64,000 nt of DNA from Aliidiomarina indica (GTDB lineage Bacteria; Pseudomonadota; Gammaproteobacteria; Enterobacterales; Alteromonadaceae). Numbering within the stretch: the first letter of the stretch is position 1; each line of letters opens with the position of its first letter. The notes below the pieces were generated by a model. It was not told the origin of the DNA and did not search any database. It saw nothing but the letters and a program-made list of their open reading frames with translations. Position numbers and translations under genes: made by a program. The DNA lies in the NCBI RefSeq assembly GCF_015354615.1, contig NZ_JACAVQ010000004.1, positions 1-64,000 of the forward strand, written 5' to 3'. Positions 37,239 through 45,070 of the stretch are shown here, one piece after another.

Positions 37239-38351
37239 TTACGCCTCCCGTTTCGCTTTATAAAGCAGCACATCGGCCTTGCGCATCAAATCTTGTACGG
37301 TATCGGCGTCGCTTGAAGCGCAGGCGCCGAGGCTAAAGGTCAAGGGTTCGCCGAGCGTCTTTTCGGCTTGGGTAGCGAATTCGTTGCGTAATTCTTGAAT
37401 AATATCACCATGACTCATGGGTGTTTGTTCAGGCAGCAACAGTCCAAATTCCTCGCCACCGAGGCGGCCAGCAACGCCGTCGTAGCGTTCTTGTTGCTTC
37501 AGTAATAGCAGGGAGAACACCCGCAAAACCTCATCCCCGGTGGCGTGACCAAAGCGGTCGTTCACCGATTTAAATTTATCGATATCGAGGAAGTACAAGG
37601 TAAATTCAGCATTCCCTGCAATGCGCGCTCTCACGAGTTTCTCGAAATACTGGCGGTTGTGAATACCCGTCAAATAGTCGATGTTCGCCCGTGTTTGTAG
37701 CTTCTCGTCGGAGCGCTCTTTTAAGAACCCAATAAACCCAATGCCGTTTCCTAACGCGTGAACAAAAGTAGCCGTCATAAACAGTTGGTTAATGAACCAC
37801 GCCTCAATCACAGTGTATTCGTGGTTGTCGTAAGCCACCATGCCACGCACTACGAGCAGCATCGTGATCACTAGATTCACCATAAACAGTACTTTGGGAA
37901 ACACACTGCGGTAATGTTGATTGCGAAGTTTGTACAAGGCGTACACATTCATCGCCAATGGCAATGCGAGTAAAAGTGATGCCGCGACAACCGTTGTATT
38001 GTTTGGGCCGACACCACTGGTGAGGTGAATATACGTGAATATGGCGCTGGTGATCACAAAGCCGACAAAGAGATAGATGGGCTTTAATCCGGCATCGGCA
38101 AGTTTGTTGTAGGCTCGAACCTCGGCCCAGCATCCAAGGATAATAAGAATGTTGGCCAGTAATCGTAAATCGTCGGAGGCACTCAAAAGCGCAGTCGCGA
38201 AAACAGCAAAAGAGAACGCTTTGACAAATTGCGCTTGGGCCCATGGTTTACAGGCTGCGTGAGACTCTGGATTACTCACTTGCTGCCAGCTATACAGCGA
38301 GAAGGTGAGGTTGATAATGCCCGTGAGTACAATAATGCTAATAATGTCCAT
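37239..38351 (-). CDS. Membrane diguanylate cyclase (GGDEF)
   Basis: This 370-aa protein has about seven membrane helices in the first 200 residues and a C-terminal GGDEF domain with YLTGIHNRQYFE, the substrate-side LDIDKFKSVND and the active-site GGEEF near residues 295-300. The acceptable Asp-to-Glu form suggests an active enzyme making c-di-GMP from two GTP. I do not see an inhibitory RxxD at the usual spacing. The Mrr nuclease gene starts two bases after its stop. A regulatory dyad lies about 200 bases upstream, shared with the divergent membrane gene at 38615. Confidence 0.85.
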   Translation of the reverse strand: MDIISIIVLTGIINLTFSLYSWQQVSNPESHAACKPWAQAQFVKAFSFAVFATALLSASDDLRLLANILIILGCWAEVRAYNKLADAGLKPIYLFVGFVITSAIFTYIHLTSGVGPNNTTVVAASLLLALPLAMNVYALYKLRNQHYRSVFPKVLFMVNLVITMLLVVRGMVAYDNHEYTVIEAWFINQLFMTATFVHALGNGIGFIGFLKERSDEKLQTRANIDYLTGIHNRQYFEKLVRARIAGNAEFTLYFLDIDKFKSVNDRFGHATGDEVLRVFSLLLLKQQERYDGVAGRLGGEEFGLLLPEQTPMSHGDIIQELRNEFATQAEKTLGEPLTFSLGACASSDADTVQDLMRKADVLLYKAKREA

Positions 38352-38552
38352 GCGCGCTGCATTTCCTTTAGGTATTGATGAAGGGCACTATCAAAACTTT
38401 AGGTTTTCTGCGGCAGGCTTGCAAGTACTCTTTGTTGGCAAAGCGCACGTTGAGACTATCAAGTAGGCAAAAATCCTAACATCTGCCATAACATCTAAAC
38501 AGCTCAATTAAATCACTGCATTTTTAATTCATCTATGGCGCTCTCCCTCTCA

Positions 38553-38571
38553 TGCGACACAAATTGTCGCA
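38553..38571. promoter_or_regulatory. Dyad 2, perfect TGCGACA-N5-TGTCGCA operator
   Basis: A perfect 7-5-7 dyad, with CAAAT as the centre, followed by CTCAGTCGAAATAATG, where AATAAT sits about ten bases downstream as a -10 element. The ATG of the small membrane gene is 43 bases after the dyad. The sequence TGTCGCACTCA is shared with dyad 3 in the same orientation relative to its gene. Confidence 0.6.
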
Positions 38572-38614
38572 CTCAGTCGAAATAATGAACGAAATTCCGA
38601 GATGAGGGCTTCTT

Positions 38615-38878
38615 ATGCCTGTATCAGTCTTAATATTCTTATCGCTTTTGCTCATTTTGCTGGGTACCGAAAGCTTGGTTTTTGCTCTGCTCGGTGTGTT
38701 TTTTGTTTTTATGATTGTGGATGAAACCGAGCGCGGCATTGCAAAAGCAAAAGCGAGGGGCGGTTTAAAAACAAAGGCAGGGGAAAATGTGTTTCGCTAC
38801 ACCATGATCACCATACTTACAGTTTTTGTCATGTTAGTGATGCGTGCCTGTGCCCCTATTTTAGGTGTCGGTAACTAG
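38615..38878 (+). CDS. Small membrane protein, 87 aa
   Basis: Two hydrophobic segments (about residues 5-35 and 63-82) flank a charged cytoplasmic-type loop (DETERGIAKAKARGGLKTK). GAGGG lies about nine bases before the ATG. I recognise no family. Dyad 2 lies 43 bases upstream, so the gene is probably controlled by the same factor as the tandem AAA+ gene and the 42104-42622 gene. It is divergent from the GGDEF operon. Confidence 0.6.
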   Translation: MPVSVLIFLSLLLILLGTESLVFALLGVFFVFMIVDETERGIAKAKARGGLKTKAGENVFRYTMITILTVFVMLVMRACAPILGVGN

Positions 38879-38974
38879 CTAGCATAACGTGTCGCATTGA
38901 TTCCGCGCCTTGAAAATCCGTGGAGCCCCGACTAACGTACTTGAACGCATGTATTGCCAATAAGGAGCGAAATT

Positions 38975-39169
38975 ATGTCGCTCAGCTACGAAGCTGAATT
39001 CTCCTGTCCCTACTGTATGGCGCCAAACTCACTTGAAATTGACGCGCTAAACGATGTCGGACAGGCGCAAATTGTGGATTGTCAGATCTGCTGTCAGCCG
39101 ATAGAAATTTCGGTACATGAAACCGAGCACGGCGAATTTGAGGTTATTGCCCGCACGGATGATGAGTAG
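38975..39169 (+). CDS. CPXCG-motif cysteine-rich protein
   Basis: This 64-aa protein has FSCPYC at residues 9-14 and CQICC near 36-40, the two zinc-knuckle halves of the CPXCG-motif family found in many gammaproteobacteria. Its function is unknown. AAGGAG nine bases upstream of the ATG at 38975 decides this start over one at 38954. A single half-site TGTCGCA lies at 38889-38895 upstream, without a matching second half. Confidence 0.8.
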   Translation: MSLSYEAEFSCPYCMAPNSLEIDALNDVGQAQIVDCQICCQPIEISVHETEHGEFEVIARTDDE

Positions 39170-39254
39170 GTGTGGTGCATCAATGACCACGCCATAAAAA
39201 TAGACTGCTTTTGGGAATGCGCTATGATGGTGTAAGCCTCGAGGATAGCCGCTC

Positions 39255-39839
39255 ATGAGCATTGATTATTATAATAAAAACGCACATGCCTTTGATTTCG
39301 ATACTGCCGAAGTGGATATGGCACCCCTGTATCAGGAATTTCTGCCGTTGTTGCCTGCTGGCGCACACATCGTCGACGCCGGCTGTGGAACGGGCCGAGA
39401 TGCATTGGCCTTTCAAGCACAAGGATTTCGCGTGACAGCATTCGACGCCAGTGAAGCCTTGGTGACGATTGCAAAACAACGCTTGGGCTCCGGTTGTGTG
39501 CAACAAACAGCTTTTCTTGATTTCTCAGTTAAGCAACCCGCCGATGCTATGTGGGCGTGCGCATCGCTATTGCATGTGCCCTTTTCCGAACTTCCGAAAA
39601 CATTTTCACATCTGGCGGATCAGCTGAAACGCGGCGGATTGTTTTATTGTTCGTTCAAGTATGGCGACCATGAAGTGGAGCGTGAAGGGCGCACCTTCAC
39701 CAATATGAACGAGGCACGTTTGCAAAAAGTAATCGCTGATAGCGATTTAAGCCCAACGAAAGTTTGGATCTCAAATGACGCCCGCCCCCACCGTGATCAT
39801 GATCGGTGGTTGAATGCGGTGCTGGTGAAAAAGGAATAA
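39255..39839 (+). CDS. Class I SAM-dependent methyltransferase
   Basis: This 194-aa protein has the SAM-binding motif I VDAGCGTGRDAL near residues 36-47, then the acidic VTAFDASEAL, and a small-molecule type fold (PF13649-like). The substrate is not evident; the short length and lack of NPPY argue against a DNA methyltransferase. It ends three bases before the HNH gene, implying co-expression. GAGGA lies upstream of the ATG. Confidence 0.8.
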   Translation: MSIDYYNKNAHAFDFDTAEVDMAPLYQEFLPLLPAGAHIVDAGCGTGRDALAFQAQGFRVTAFDASEALVTIAKQRLGSGCVQQTAFLDFSVKQPADAMWACASLLHVPFSELPKTFSHLADQLKRGGLFYCSFKYGDHEVEREGRTFTNMNEARLQKVIADSDLSPTKVWISNDARPHRDHDRWLNAVLVKKE

Positions 39840-39842
39840 AAA

Positions 39843-40991
39843 ATGTCGTTAAATAAATACATTGAACAGTTCAAGGATGTTCGGCCTAACCGTTCCGGTC
39901 AATCGGCCAGCCCACATAAAGTGTGTATGTTATTTGCGGTATTGGATCTGATAGAAGATGGAAGGATTGGGCTTAATGCAATTTATTATAATGAAGAACT
40001 CAAACGTCGCTTTGCGTGGCACTTTGAACGCTTAAAAAGCGACAAGGACAGGTTAAATTTTAAGGACCCATTCTTCTACCTAAGATCATCACCTTTTTGG
40101 CATCACGCTATCCAACCTGGGAGGGCTGTAGCTTACGATGCGATTATAACACCCTCTGATGCTTTGATTGCGACAACAATTACCCATGCATTTTTGGATG
40201 ACGAATTGTTTCTGCTACTTAAAGATTCGTCGAATAGAGATGCGTTGCGTATCGCGTTGTCTGAGAACCTGGATAGCAAAGAAGAGGGATTTAAACGTTG
40301 GGCGTTGTCTATTGGTAAGTCTGAGAAGACAGTCAACAACTATGTGGGTGCACTAAGGAGTTCGATATCCAATTGGTTAGAAAGCGCGAATTTGATTAAC
40401 ACGAACTTGATGTATATCTCGGATTATTTCCATGTGGCGAGGTTAGTAGAACAGGCCCAAAATGTGCCTGACTTTAAGGAATACAACAAACGCGGCAATG
40501 GCATGTATTTGGCAGCCTTGAAGCTATACCGTGCCTATCTTGACGAAATCACAGACGCGACAATGCAATATGATATTAGCGTAATAGAACAGGATGAAAG
40601 TCTTGAAGTAACTCAGAAGTCCATGCTGATTCAAGCTCGTCGGGGGCAGGGTAAGTTTAGAGAGCGTTTGATTCAGCAATGGCAGCGCTGTGCGGTTACA
40701 GGCTACGACAATATTTCATTGCTTCTAGCGTCACATATCAAACCGTGGTCGAAAGCAGAAAACGAGGAACGCTTGGATCCGTTTAATGGGCTGCTATTGA
40801 TCCCCAACTTGGATAAAGCTTTTGACCTGAACTATGTAAGTTTCACCGATAAGGGTCGGATTCTAATCGCCGAGCAATTGGGCGAATATGAAACTCTTGG
40901 GATACATAAAGAAATGTCGGTTTTGTTGCATGCGAGACATCAAGATTATATGGCCTATCATCGTGAGGTTTATTTTAAAAAGAATGCCTAG
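39843..40991 (+). CDS. HNH endonuclease (HNH_2 type)
   Basis: This 382-aa protein ends in an HNH_2-type nuclease domain of about 100 residues: CAVTGYDN, then LLASHIKPW, NGLLLIPNLDKAFD and FTDKGRI. The N-terminal 250 residues probably bind DNA or sense a target and include a KTVNNYVGALR helix. Proteins like this occur as stand-alone modification-dependent restriction enzymes. It follows the methyltransferase gene by three bases. No DNA methyltransferase partner is recognisable. Confidence 0.8.
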   Translation: MSLNKYIEQFKDVRPNRSGQSASPHKVCMLFAVLDLIEDGRIGLNAIYYNEELKRRFAWHFERLKSDKDRLNFKDPFFYLRSSPFWHHAIQPGRAVAYDAIITPSDALIATTITHAFLDDELFLLLKDSSNRDALRIALSENLDSKEEGFKRWALSIGKSEKTVNNYVGALRSSISNWLESANLINTNLMYISDYFHVARLVEQAQNVPDFKEYNKRGNGMYLAALKLYRAYLDEITDATMQYDISVIEQDESLEVTQKSMLIQARRGQGKFRERLIQQWQRCAVTGYDNISLLLASHIKPWSKAENEERLDPFNGLLLIPNLDKAFDLNYVSFTDKGRILIAEQLGEYETLGIHKEMSVLLHARHQDYMAYHREVYFKKNA

Positions 40992-41044
40992 ACTCTAGTC
41001 TTGGGAAGGGCTTATCGCTTTACGCAGCATTCAGTTTTCTCGAA

Positions 41045-41710
41045 TCACCCTTCCAGAAAATAAACGGCATCACCCCAGGTGTCGGTGCCATTTTCCATCA
41101 TGAGCTCAATAACGATGGGTACAACGCAGCGCAAAATACCAGTCGCTCTCTCTATCTGCTCACGATTTAAACTGCCTTTCCAGGTTGCGCCCCCATGTAG
41201 CAGTTGATTGCGAAGCGTGTATAGACGGCTTAAAAGAATTGACAGCGAAGTGACTACATCTTGTTCCGCTAAAGCCTGGTGGCTTCGTCGTTTTGCAAGT
41301 GTAAACCCTTCACGCCAAGATTCGTCCTTAGCGTCGGCATTTACACGATCCCAGAACGGCTGATATACGAATTGATTATCCATCAGCGCACGAATATCCG
41401 TGGTGTAATGTTCCCAAATAATACCGTATAAACTCTTCTTTTTATCGTAATCGACAATTCGTCCGAGAAACGAATCGAAAGCAGCTTTTTCACTCATTCT
41501 AATCTCTTGAGTGTACTGGCTAGAGTAGGCTGCGTTAAATGCTATCCAGAGAAAGATAAATTCACAGTCAGTGTCGGCTGCGGCACGCTCTTGCTCGGCC
41601 CTATTAAGCCAACTTAAAGCGCGATGGACTCTCAAATTAAGCCCTGTACCCCATTGCTCCCGATGTTTTCGCTGATACTCTTTAAGTGTCGAGTGGGTTG
41701 GTATATCCAT
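41045..41710 (-). CDS. HEPN-like protein
   Basis: This 221-aa all-helical protein carries RNQLLHGG near residues 165-172, which fits the R-x4-H ribonuclease motif of HEPN domains, and an FIFLWIAFNAAY helix typical of Apea/HEPN-type families. HEPN proteins are often RNases in toxin-antitoxin or abortive-infection systems. No partner nucleotidyltransferase (MNT) is next to it. It is convergent with the HNH gene and is probably a stand-alone unit. I place it by motif only. Confidence 0.65.
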   Translation of the reverse strand: MDIPTHSTLKEYQRKHREQWGTGLNLRVHRALSWLNRAEQERAAADTDCEFIFLWIAFNAAYSSQYTQEIRMSEKAAFDSFLGRIVDYDKKKSLYGIIWEHYTTDIRALMDNQFVYQPFWDRVNADAKDESWREGFTLAKRRSHQALAEQDVVTSLSILLSRLYTLRNQLLHGGATWKGSLNREQIERATGILRCVVPIVIELMMENGTDTWGDAVYFLEG

Positions 41711-41902
41711 ATTTCTGTCCTTAATTCCGTATTTTGAGGTACTCGAATGCTTTAATTGTGCTTATAAATTAACCCGATATGGCGAATGATGAAAGTCTAA
41801 AATGCACAATCAAAAAACTGGCCCGCCTTCAAAACTCGCTACATACAATCGTTATCATCCCTAAGCGATTTGGCTCGTCAAAACGGCTTTTGAAGTGCGA
41901 AT

Positions 41903-42094
41903 TCACTTCGGGCCATATCGCCACTCCGGAATTTCGCCGGCGTAGCCGCGGCGATATAGTTCTTCTTTATAGCGATTAAACACGACGTTCTTTCCCCAAG
42001 TAGACAGCCAATTTTGATAGGGGCTCTCGAGAATTTTATGCATGGCGATGATAATTTCTTCGTTGCTCAGTTCATGAAGATTTTGGTCGCTCAT
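41903..42094 (-). CDS. Small uncharacterised protein, 63 aa
   Basis: This 63-aa charged helical product ends in a Trp/Arg-rich tail (IPEWRYGPK). I recognise no family. It lies nine bases after the stop of the 42104-42622 gene, and AAGGAG before the ATG is formed within that junction, so the pair is probably an operon under dyad 3. Confidence 0.6.
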   Translation of the reverse strand: MSDQNLHELSNEEIIIAMHKILESPYQNWLSTWGKNVVFNRYKEELYRRGYAGEIPEWRYGPK

Positions 42095-42103
42095 ACGCGC
42101 TCC

Positions 42104-42622
42104 TTAAATTAAATCGGTGAGGGTTGCCATCACGGCGAGGTGTACTTTTTCGCGGTTGACGAGTTCAGCATCGAACCAATGGGTGAGCTCGTTCAATATG
42201 GCTTGGTGTAGCGGCTCGTTCGATAGTCGGGCAACAATACCGTGGGTGATGTGGGCATATTCATCAGTGCAATAATTTCGCACACAACAGGTGCCCATGG
42301 GGTCGTTATTAAACAAGGCATTGTCGAGGCGTACGGTGAAATCGCGGGTGGCTTTCTTTAGGGCCCACTTTTTGCTGGCGTTATCCGTGGGTAAGCCATC
42401 GTCGCCAAGAGGCCCAACGCCGCGCAGACTCCGTTTAGTATTCACGCGGTCAACGTATTCAGCGCTCATGGGGTTCTTACCCCGCCGCCGATCTTCCGCG
42501 TCCGCTTTTGAATCATAGGTGTAATCGTATTCTTCGGGAAACTCAGCTAGGTGAAGTTTGTCTGCCCATTTCTCAATGGGGCTACGGGTATCTTTCTTGG
42601 GCTGACGAAATGAAATGCTCAT
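42104..42622 (-). CDS. Uncharacterised protein under dyad 3
   Basis: I do not recognise this 172-aa charged protein. It has an EKWADKLHLAEF opening, a KADAEDRRRGKNP loop, and a CCVRNYC cluster near residue 110 that may bind metal. The ATG at 42622 is chosen because GAGGA lies eight bases upstream; the frame stays open to 42772, but that extension has unlikely composition. Dyad 3 is about 180 bases upstream, leaving a long 5' leader with hairpins, for example GGCGCGCCAGCGCGC. Confidence 0.6.
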   Translation of the reverse strand: MSISFRQPKKDTRSPIEKWADKLHLAEFPEEYDYTYDSKADAEDRRRGKNPMSAEYVDRVNTKRSLRGVGPLGDDGLPTDNASKKWALKKATRDFTVRLDNALFNNDPMGTCCVRNYCTDEYAHITHGIVARLSNEPLHQAILNELTHWFDAELVNREKVHLAVMATLTDLI

Positions 42623-42804
42623 AGGTATTTTCCTCACAGAAGCAGGTGTCGCGCGCTGGCGCGCCGACGTTGTTTTGGTTTTTAATTTGGAATATTCAGG
42701 TCTCGAACGAGACTTAAGATTGTGGAGGCACCTCCTGTGCCGCGTTGCCATGAGGCCATGGCACGGTGGCAATCCTTGCCGCAGTGAACAATGTAAGGAG
42801 TGAG

Positions 42805-42823
42805 TGCGACATTATGTGTCGCA
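42805..42823. promoter_or_regulatory. Dyad 3, perfect TGCGACA-N5-TGTCGCA operator
   Basis: A perfect 7-5-7 dyad centred on TTATG. On the minus strand it is followed by CTCACTCCTTACAT, with a possible -10 (TTACAT) eight bases downstream, and shares TGTCGCACTCA with dyad 2. It would drive the minus-strand pair 42104-42622 and 41903-42094. Confidence 0.6.
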
Positions 42824-42854
42824 TTTGGTTTTTGGGATTAATGCCGGGAGTTGT

Positions 42855-42962
42855 GTAGCCAACGCAGTGCGTTGGTCCGGTATTGATTGCGAGTTCCCGG
42901 CGCCGAACCAACGCGGTGCGTTGGCTACGGGGTGTTTAGAACCAACGCGGTGCGTTGGCTAC
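42855..42962. repeat. Three tandem palindromic repeats (GTAGCCAACGC / GCGTTGGCTAC)
   Basis: Three copies of a short palindrome at about 42855-42876, 42906-42928 and 42940-42962. Each pairs CCAACGC with GCGTTGG around a three-base centre, and the flanks extend to GTAGC or GCTAC. Such REP-like palindromes can fold as hairpins and act as bidirectional terminators. The third copy runs into the serine hydrolase gene and supplies its TAG stop. Confidence 0.8.
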
Positions 42963-44167
42963 TCAGCCACTGCTGCAGCAATAGCGCGCATTACTGTGAA
43001 GGCTTCGGTGATGCGGCGGCCCCATCTTGGATCGCCGGCGTTTTGCACGATCACCACACCGCGCTTTTCATCGACCCAAATGTATTGGCCGTATACCCCG
43101 GCAAAGTAGTATTCGCGATCATAATTCTCTGGAATCCAAAAGTGCAGACCGTAGCCCTGCGGGCCGTATATGGTGTTTCCTGGTTCGTGCGCCGACGAAA
43201 CCGGTTGTGTCGCTTCTTGCACCCAGCTCTCGGGAAGTAAGCGCTCACCGTTCCACTCACCCCGTTGCAGGTAGAATTGACCCATGCGGGCGTAATCTTC
43301 ACTGGTGGCTTGCAGGCAACAATACCCCACGGCAATACCGCGGTCGCCTTGTACATGCTGCAGCCAGGAGGCATCGGCTGTCATGCCCAAGGGCGTCCAA
43401 ATGCGTTCTTCCACAACAGCGGCTAAGGGCGCGTTAAATACATTGCGCACCACAGCTGAGAGCACTTGGGTGTTGGTGCTGACGTAGTGAAAGTGCTCCC
43501 CCGGTACTTGTTCGTTAGGCCCAAACGCCCGGGCAAGTCGGTCGGGGCTGCGTCCTAAAATAAACGCATTAAAGAAAAATGGTCGCACGTCGGATGGGCG
43601 GTGCGGCGAATACTCTTCGTTAAAATTGACGCCGGCAGACATCATCAGCAAGTGGCGCAAACTCACCGATCCATAATAGCTTTCAGCGTACTCCGGTGCG
43701 TAACGCTCGGCAGGGTCATCAAGGCTTTCGATAAGCCCCTCGTTCAAGGCCATGGCAATTAAGGTCGCTACATAGCTTTTACCTTTCGACCATGACGTAA
43801 AGCGGGTAGATTCGTCGGCGCCATGAAAAAACTGCTGATGGATAATAGTGCCTTGATGCAAAACCGTGAATCCCGTCACCCTAGCCTCTTCAAGGTAGCT
43901 TTCTAAGCTGCGGGTCTCCCCATTCCATTCATAGCGAATGTCCAAGGCTTGCAGGTTACGCGGAAGAGGTTGGGGCTGCTGTGCTTGAATGCGCGCGCTA
44001 GGCAACAACTCATCCATACGTTGAAAGGTGATCACATACTCTTCGGGCTTATCAAGGGCACGTACGCTCGCAGGCGAAAAAGGCGACCAGGGGCGATAGT
44101 ACCAGCCCGAGAACACTAAACCGAGCACAACAAGGAGGGAAAGCAAACCAAGCAGGATACGTTTCAT
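42959..44167 (-). CDS. Serine hydrolase, beta-lactamase / 6-aminohexanoate-dimer hydrolase family
   Basis: This 402-aa protein has an N-terminal signal anchor (about residues 3-22) and a class C beta-lactamase-like fold. The S-x-x-K motif SKGK is at 127-130, and YVSTNTQVL holds the tyrosine motif as in NylB-type enzymes. It is likely a periplasmic or outer-face esterase or amidase; a true beta-lactamase role is not supported. AAGGAA precedes the ATG. The stop codon is provided by the palindromic repeat that borders the gene. Confidence 0.85.
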   Translation of the reverse strand: MKRILLGLLSLLVVLGLVFSGWYYRPWSPFSPASVRALDKPEEYVITFQRMDELLPSARIQAQQPQPLPRNLQALDIRYEWNGETRSLESYLEEARVTGFTVLHQGTIIHQQFFHGADESTRFTSWSKGKSYVATLIAMALNEGLIESLDDPAERYAPEYAESYYGSVSLRHLLMMSAGVNFNEEYSPHRPSDVRPFFFNAFILGRSPDRLARAFGPNEQVPGEHFHYVSTNTQVLSAVVRNVFNAPLAAVVEERIWTPLGMTADASWLQHVQGDRGIAVGYCCLQATSEDYARMGQFYLQRGEWNGERLLPESWVQEATQPVSSAHEPGNTIYGPQGYGLHFWIPENYDREYYFAGVYGQYIWVDEKRGVVIVQNAGDPRWGRRITEAFTVMRAIAAAVAE

Positions 44168-44306
44168 GGGGGGTTCCTTGTAGTGTTAGAAAGCGCCAAT
44201 TGAGCTTAGATAATATCCATCGTTGCTAGATTCAACAAGTTAGAAATGGAGCAGTTTATGGCGAAACGTTCGACAAATTACTAGGTTAGTAAAGAGGAGG
44301 TGGACT

Positions 44307-44369
44307 ATGACCATCGTAAGAACATTCTTTCCGTGTCAGGTGCTTGTCACGCCCATGTCAGACAAATGA
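44307..44369 (+). CDS. Possible leader peptide, 20 aa
   Basis: An open frame of 20 codons begins at an ATG preceded by a strong AGGAGG and stops at 44369, 71 bases upstream of the XRE regulator. No attenuator hairpin or amino-acid run supports a known leader type, so the ribosome binding site is the only evidence. Confidence 0.25.
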   Translation: MTIVRTFFPCQVLVTPMSDK

Positions 44370-44440
44370 CGTTACCGTGTCGTGGTGTGTTTTTCGTGTT
44401 GGACGCAAGCTGATGCTTCCAATCACAAGGAGACACCATT

Positions 44441-45055
44441 ATGCTTTACGACATGAGTATTAACGCAGAACAAGTGCGCGCCCTTCGCGAAAGCCGGGGA
44501 TGGTCGCAGGAACATTTAGCCGAAGTTGCGGGATTAAGCTTGCGCACCATTCAACGGGTGGAAGCGGACGGTCGCGGCTCGCGGGAAACCAAGCTGAGTT
44601 TAGCGGCCGCTTTTGATGTGCCACTAGGTCGGCTTTCGATCGTTGTGCCAGGGGAGTCGGTACAGGGTTGCGGCGCTGAGCATACAAGTTTTTCGCTCAC
44701 GACAATAGGCACGTTATTAGTGGTTATCGGCATTATAGCGGCAGCGAACATGCCATTGCTCATTGCCGGTGTTGCCATCATTGTTAGCGGCCTTTCGGTT
44801 TACTCCCTCAACTATTTAAATGTCATGCGCCGTGCCGCGGGAATGTTACCCCTGCTCGCCTCCTCTGCGTCGGTATCGGGCTTGTCATTAATGATCTCCG
44901 GCTCCTTCGTTATTCTGCTCGGGTTTGTGGTGAGCGGCAGTATTTGGTGGATACCCGGCGGCATCATTGCAGCGAGTGGCGCCATGGTTATGCTCTGGCC
45001 ACTTTTAATGAAACGCTTAATCGGCGGTGATACAACTAACCCGCCGGTTGAGTAA
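44441..45055 (+). CDS. XRE-family regulator with membrane segments
   Basis: This 204-aa protein has an N-terminal helix-turn-helix (residues 8-62, with LRESRGWSQEHLAEVAGLS and LRTIQRVE), then four hydrophobic segments (about 85-103, 107-125, 138-165 and 170-190). It is likely a membrane-tethered DNA-binding protein that reports on the envelope, a known but less common arrangement. AAGGAGA lies before the ATG. It is followed by the SRAP gene after 15 bases in the same direction. Confidence 0.8.
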   Translation: MLYDMSINAEQVRALRESRGWSQEHLAEVAGLSLRTIQRVEADGRGSRETKLSLAAAFDVPLGRLSIVVPGESVQGCGAEHTSFSLTTIGTLLVVIGIIAAANMPLLIAGVAIIVSGLSVYSLNYLNVMRRAAGMLPLLASSASVSGLSLMISGSFVILLGFVVSGSIWWIPGGIIAASGAMVMLWPLLMKRLIGGDTTNPPVE

Positions 45056-45070
45056 CGGATAAGTATACCT

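Noticed and set aside
42623-42772. Upstream extension of the 42104-42622 gene to an earlier ATG
   Set aside because: The frame is open, but the extra residues are very basic and low-complexity, and GAGGA is located correctly for ATG 42622.
42804-43109. Open frame reading through the palindromic repeats
   Set aside because: It consists of repeat translations (AVRWSG-like) and the antisense of the serine hydrolase gene.
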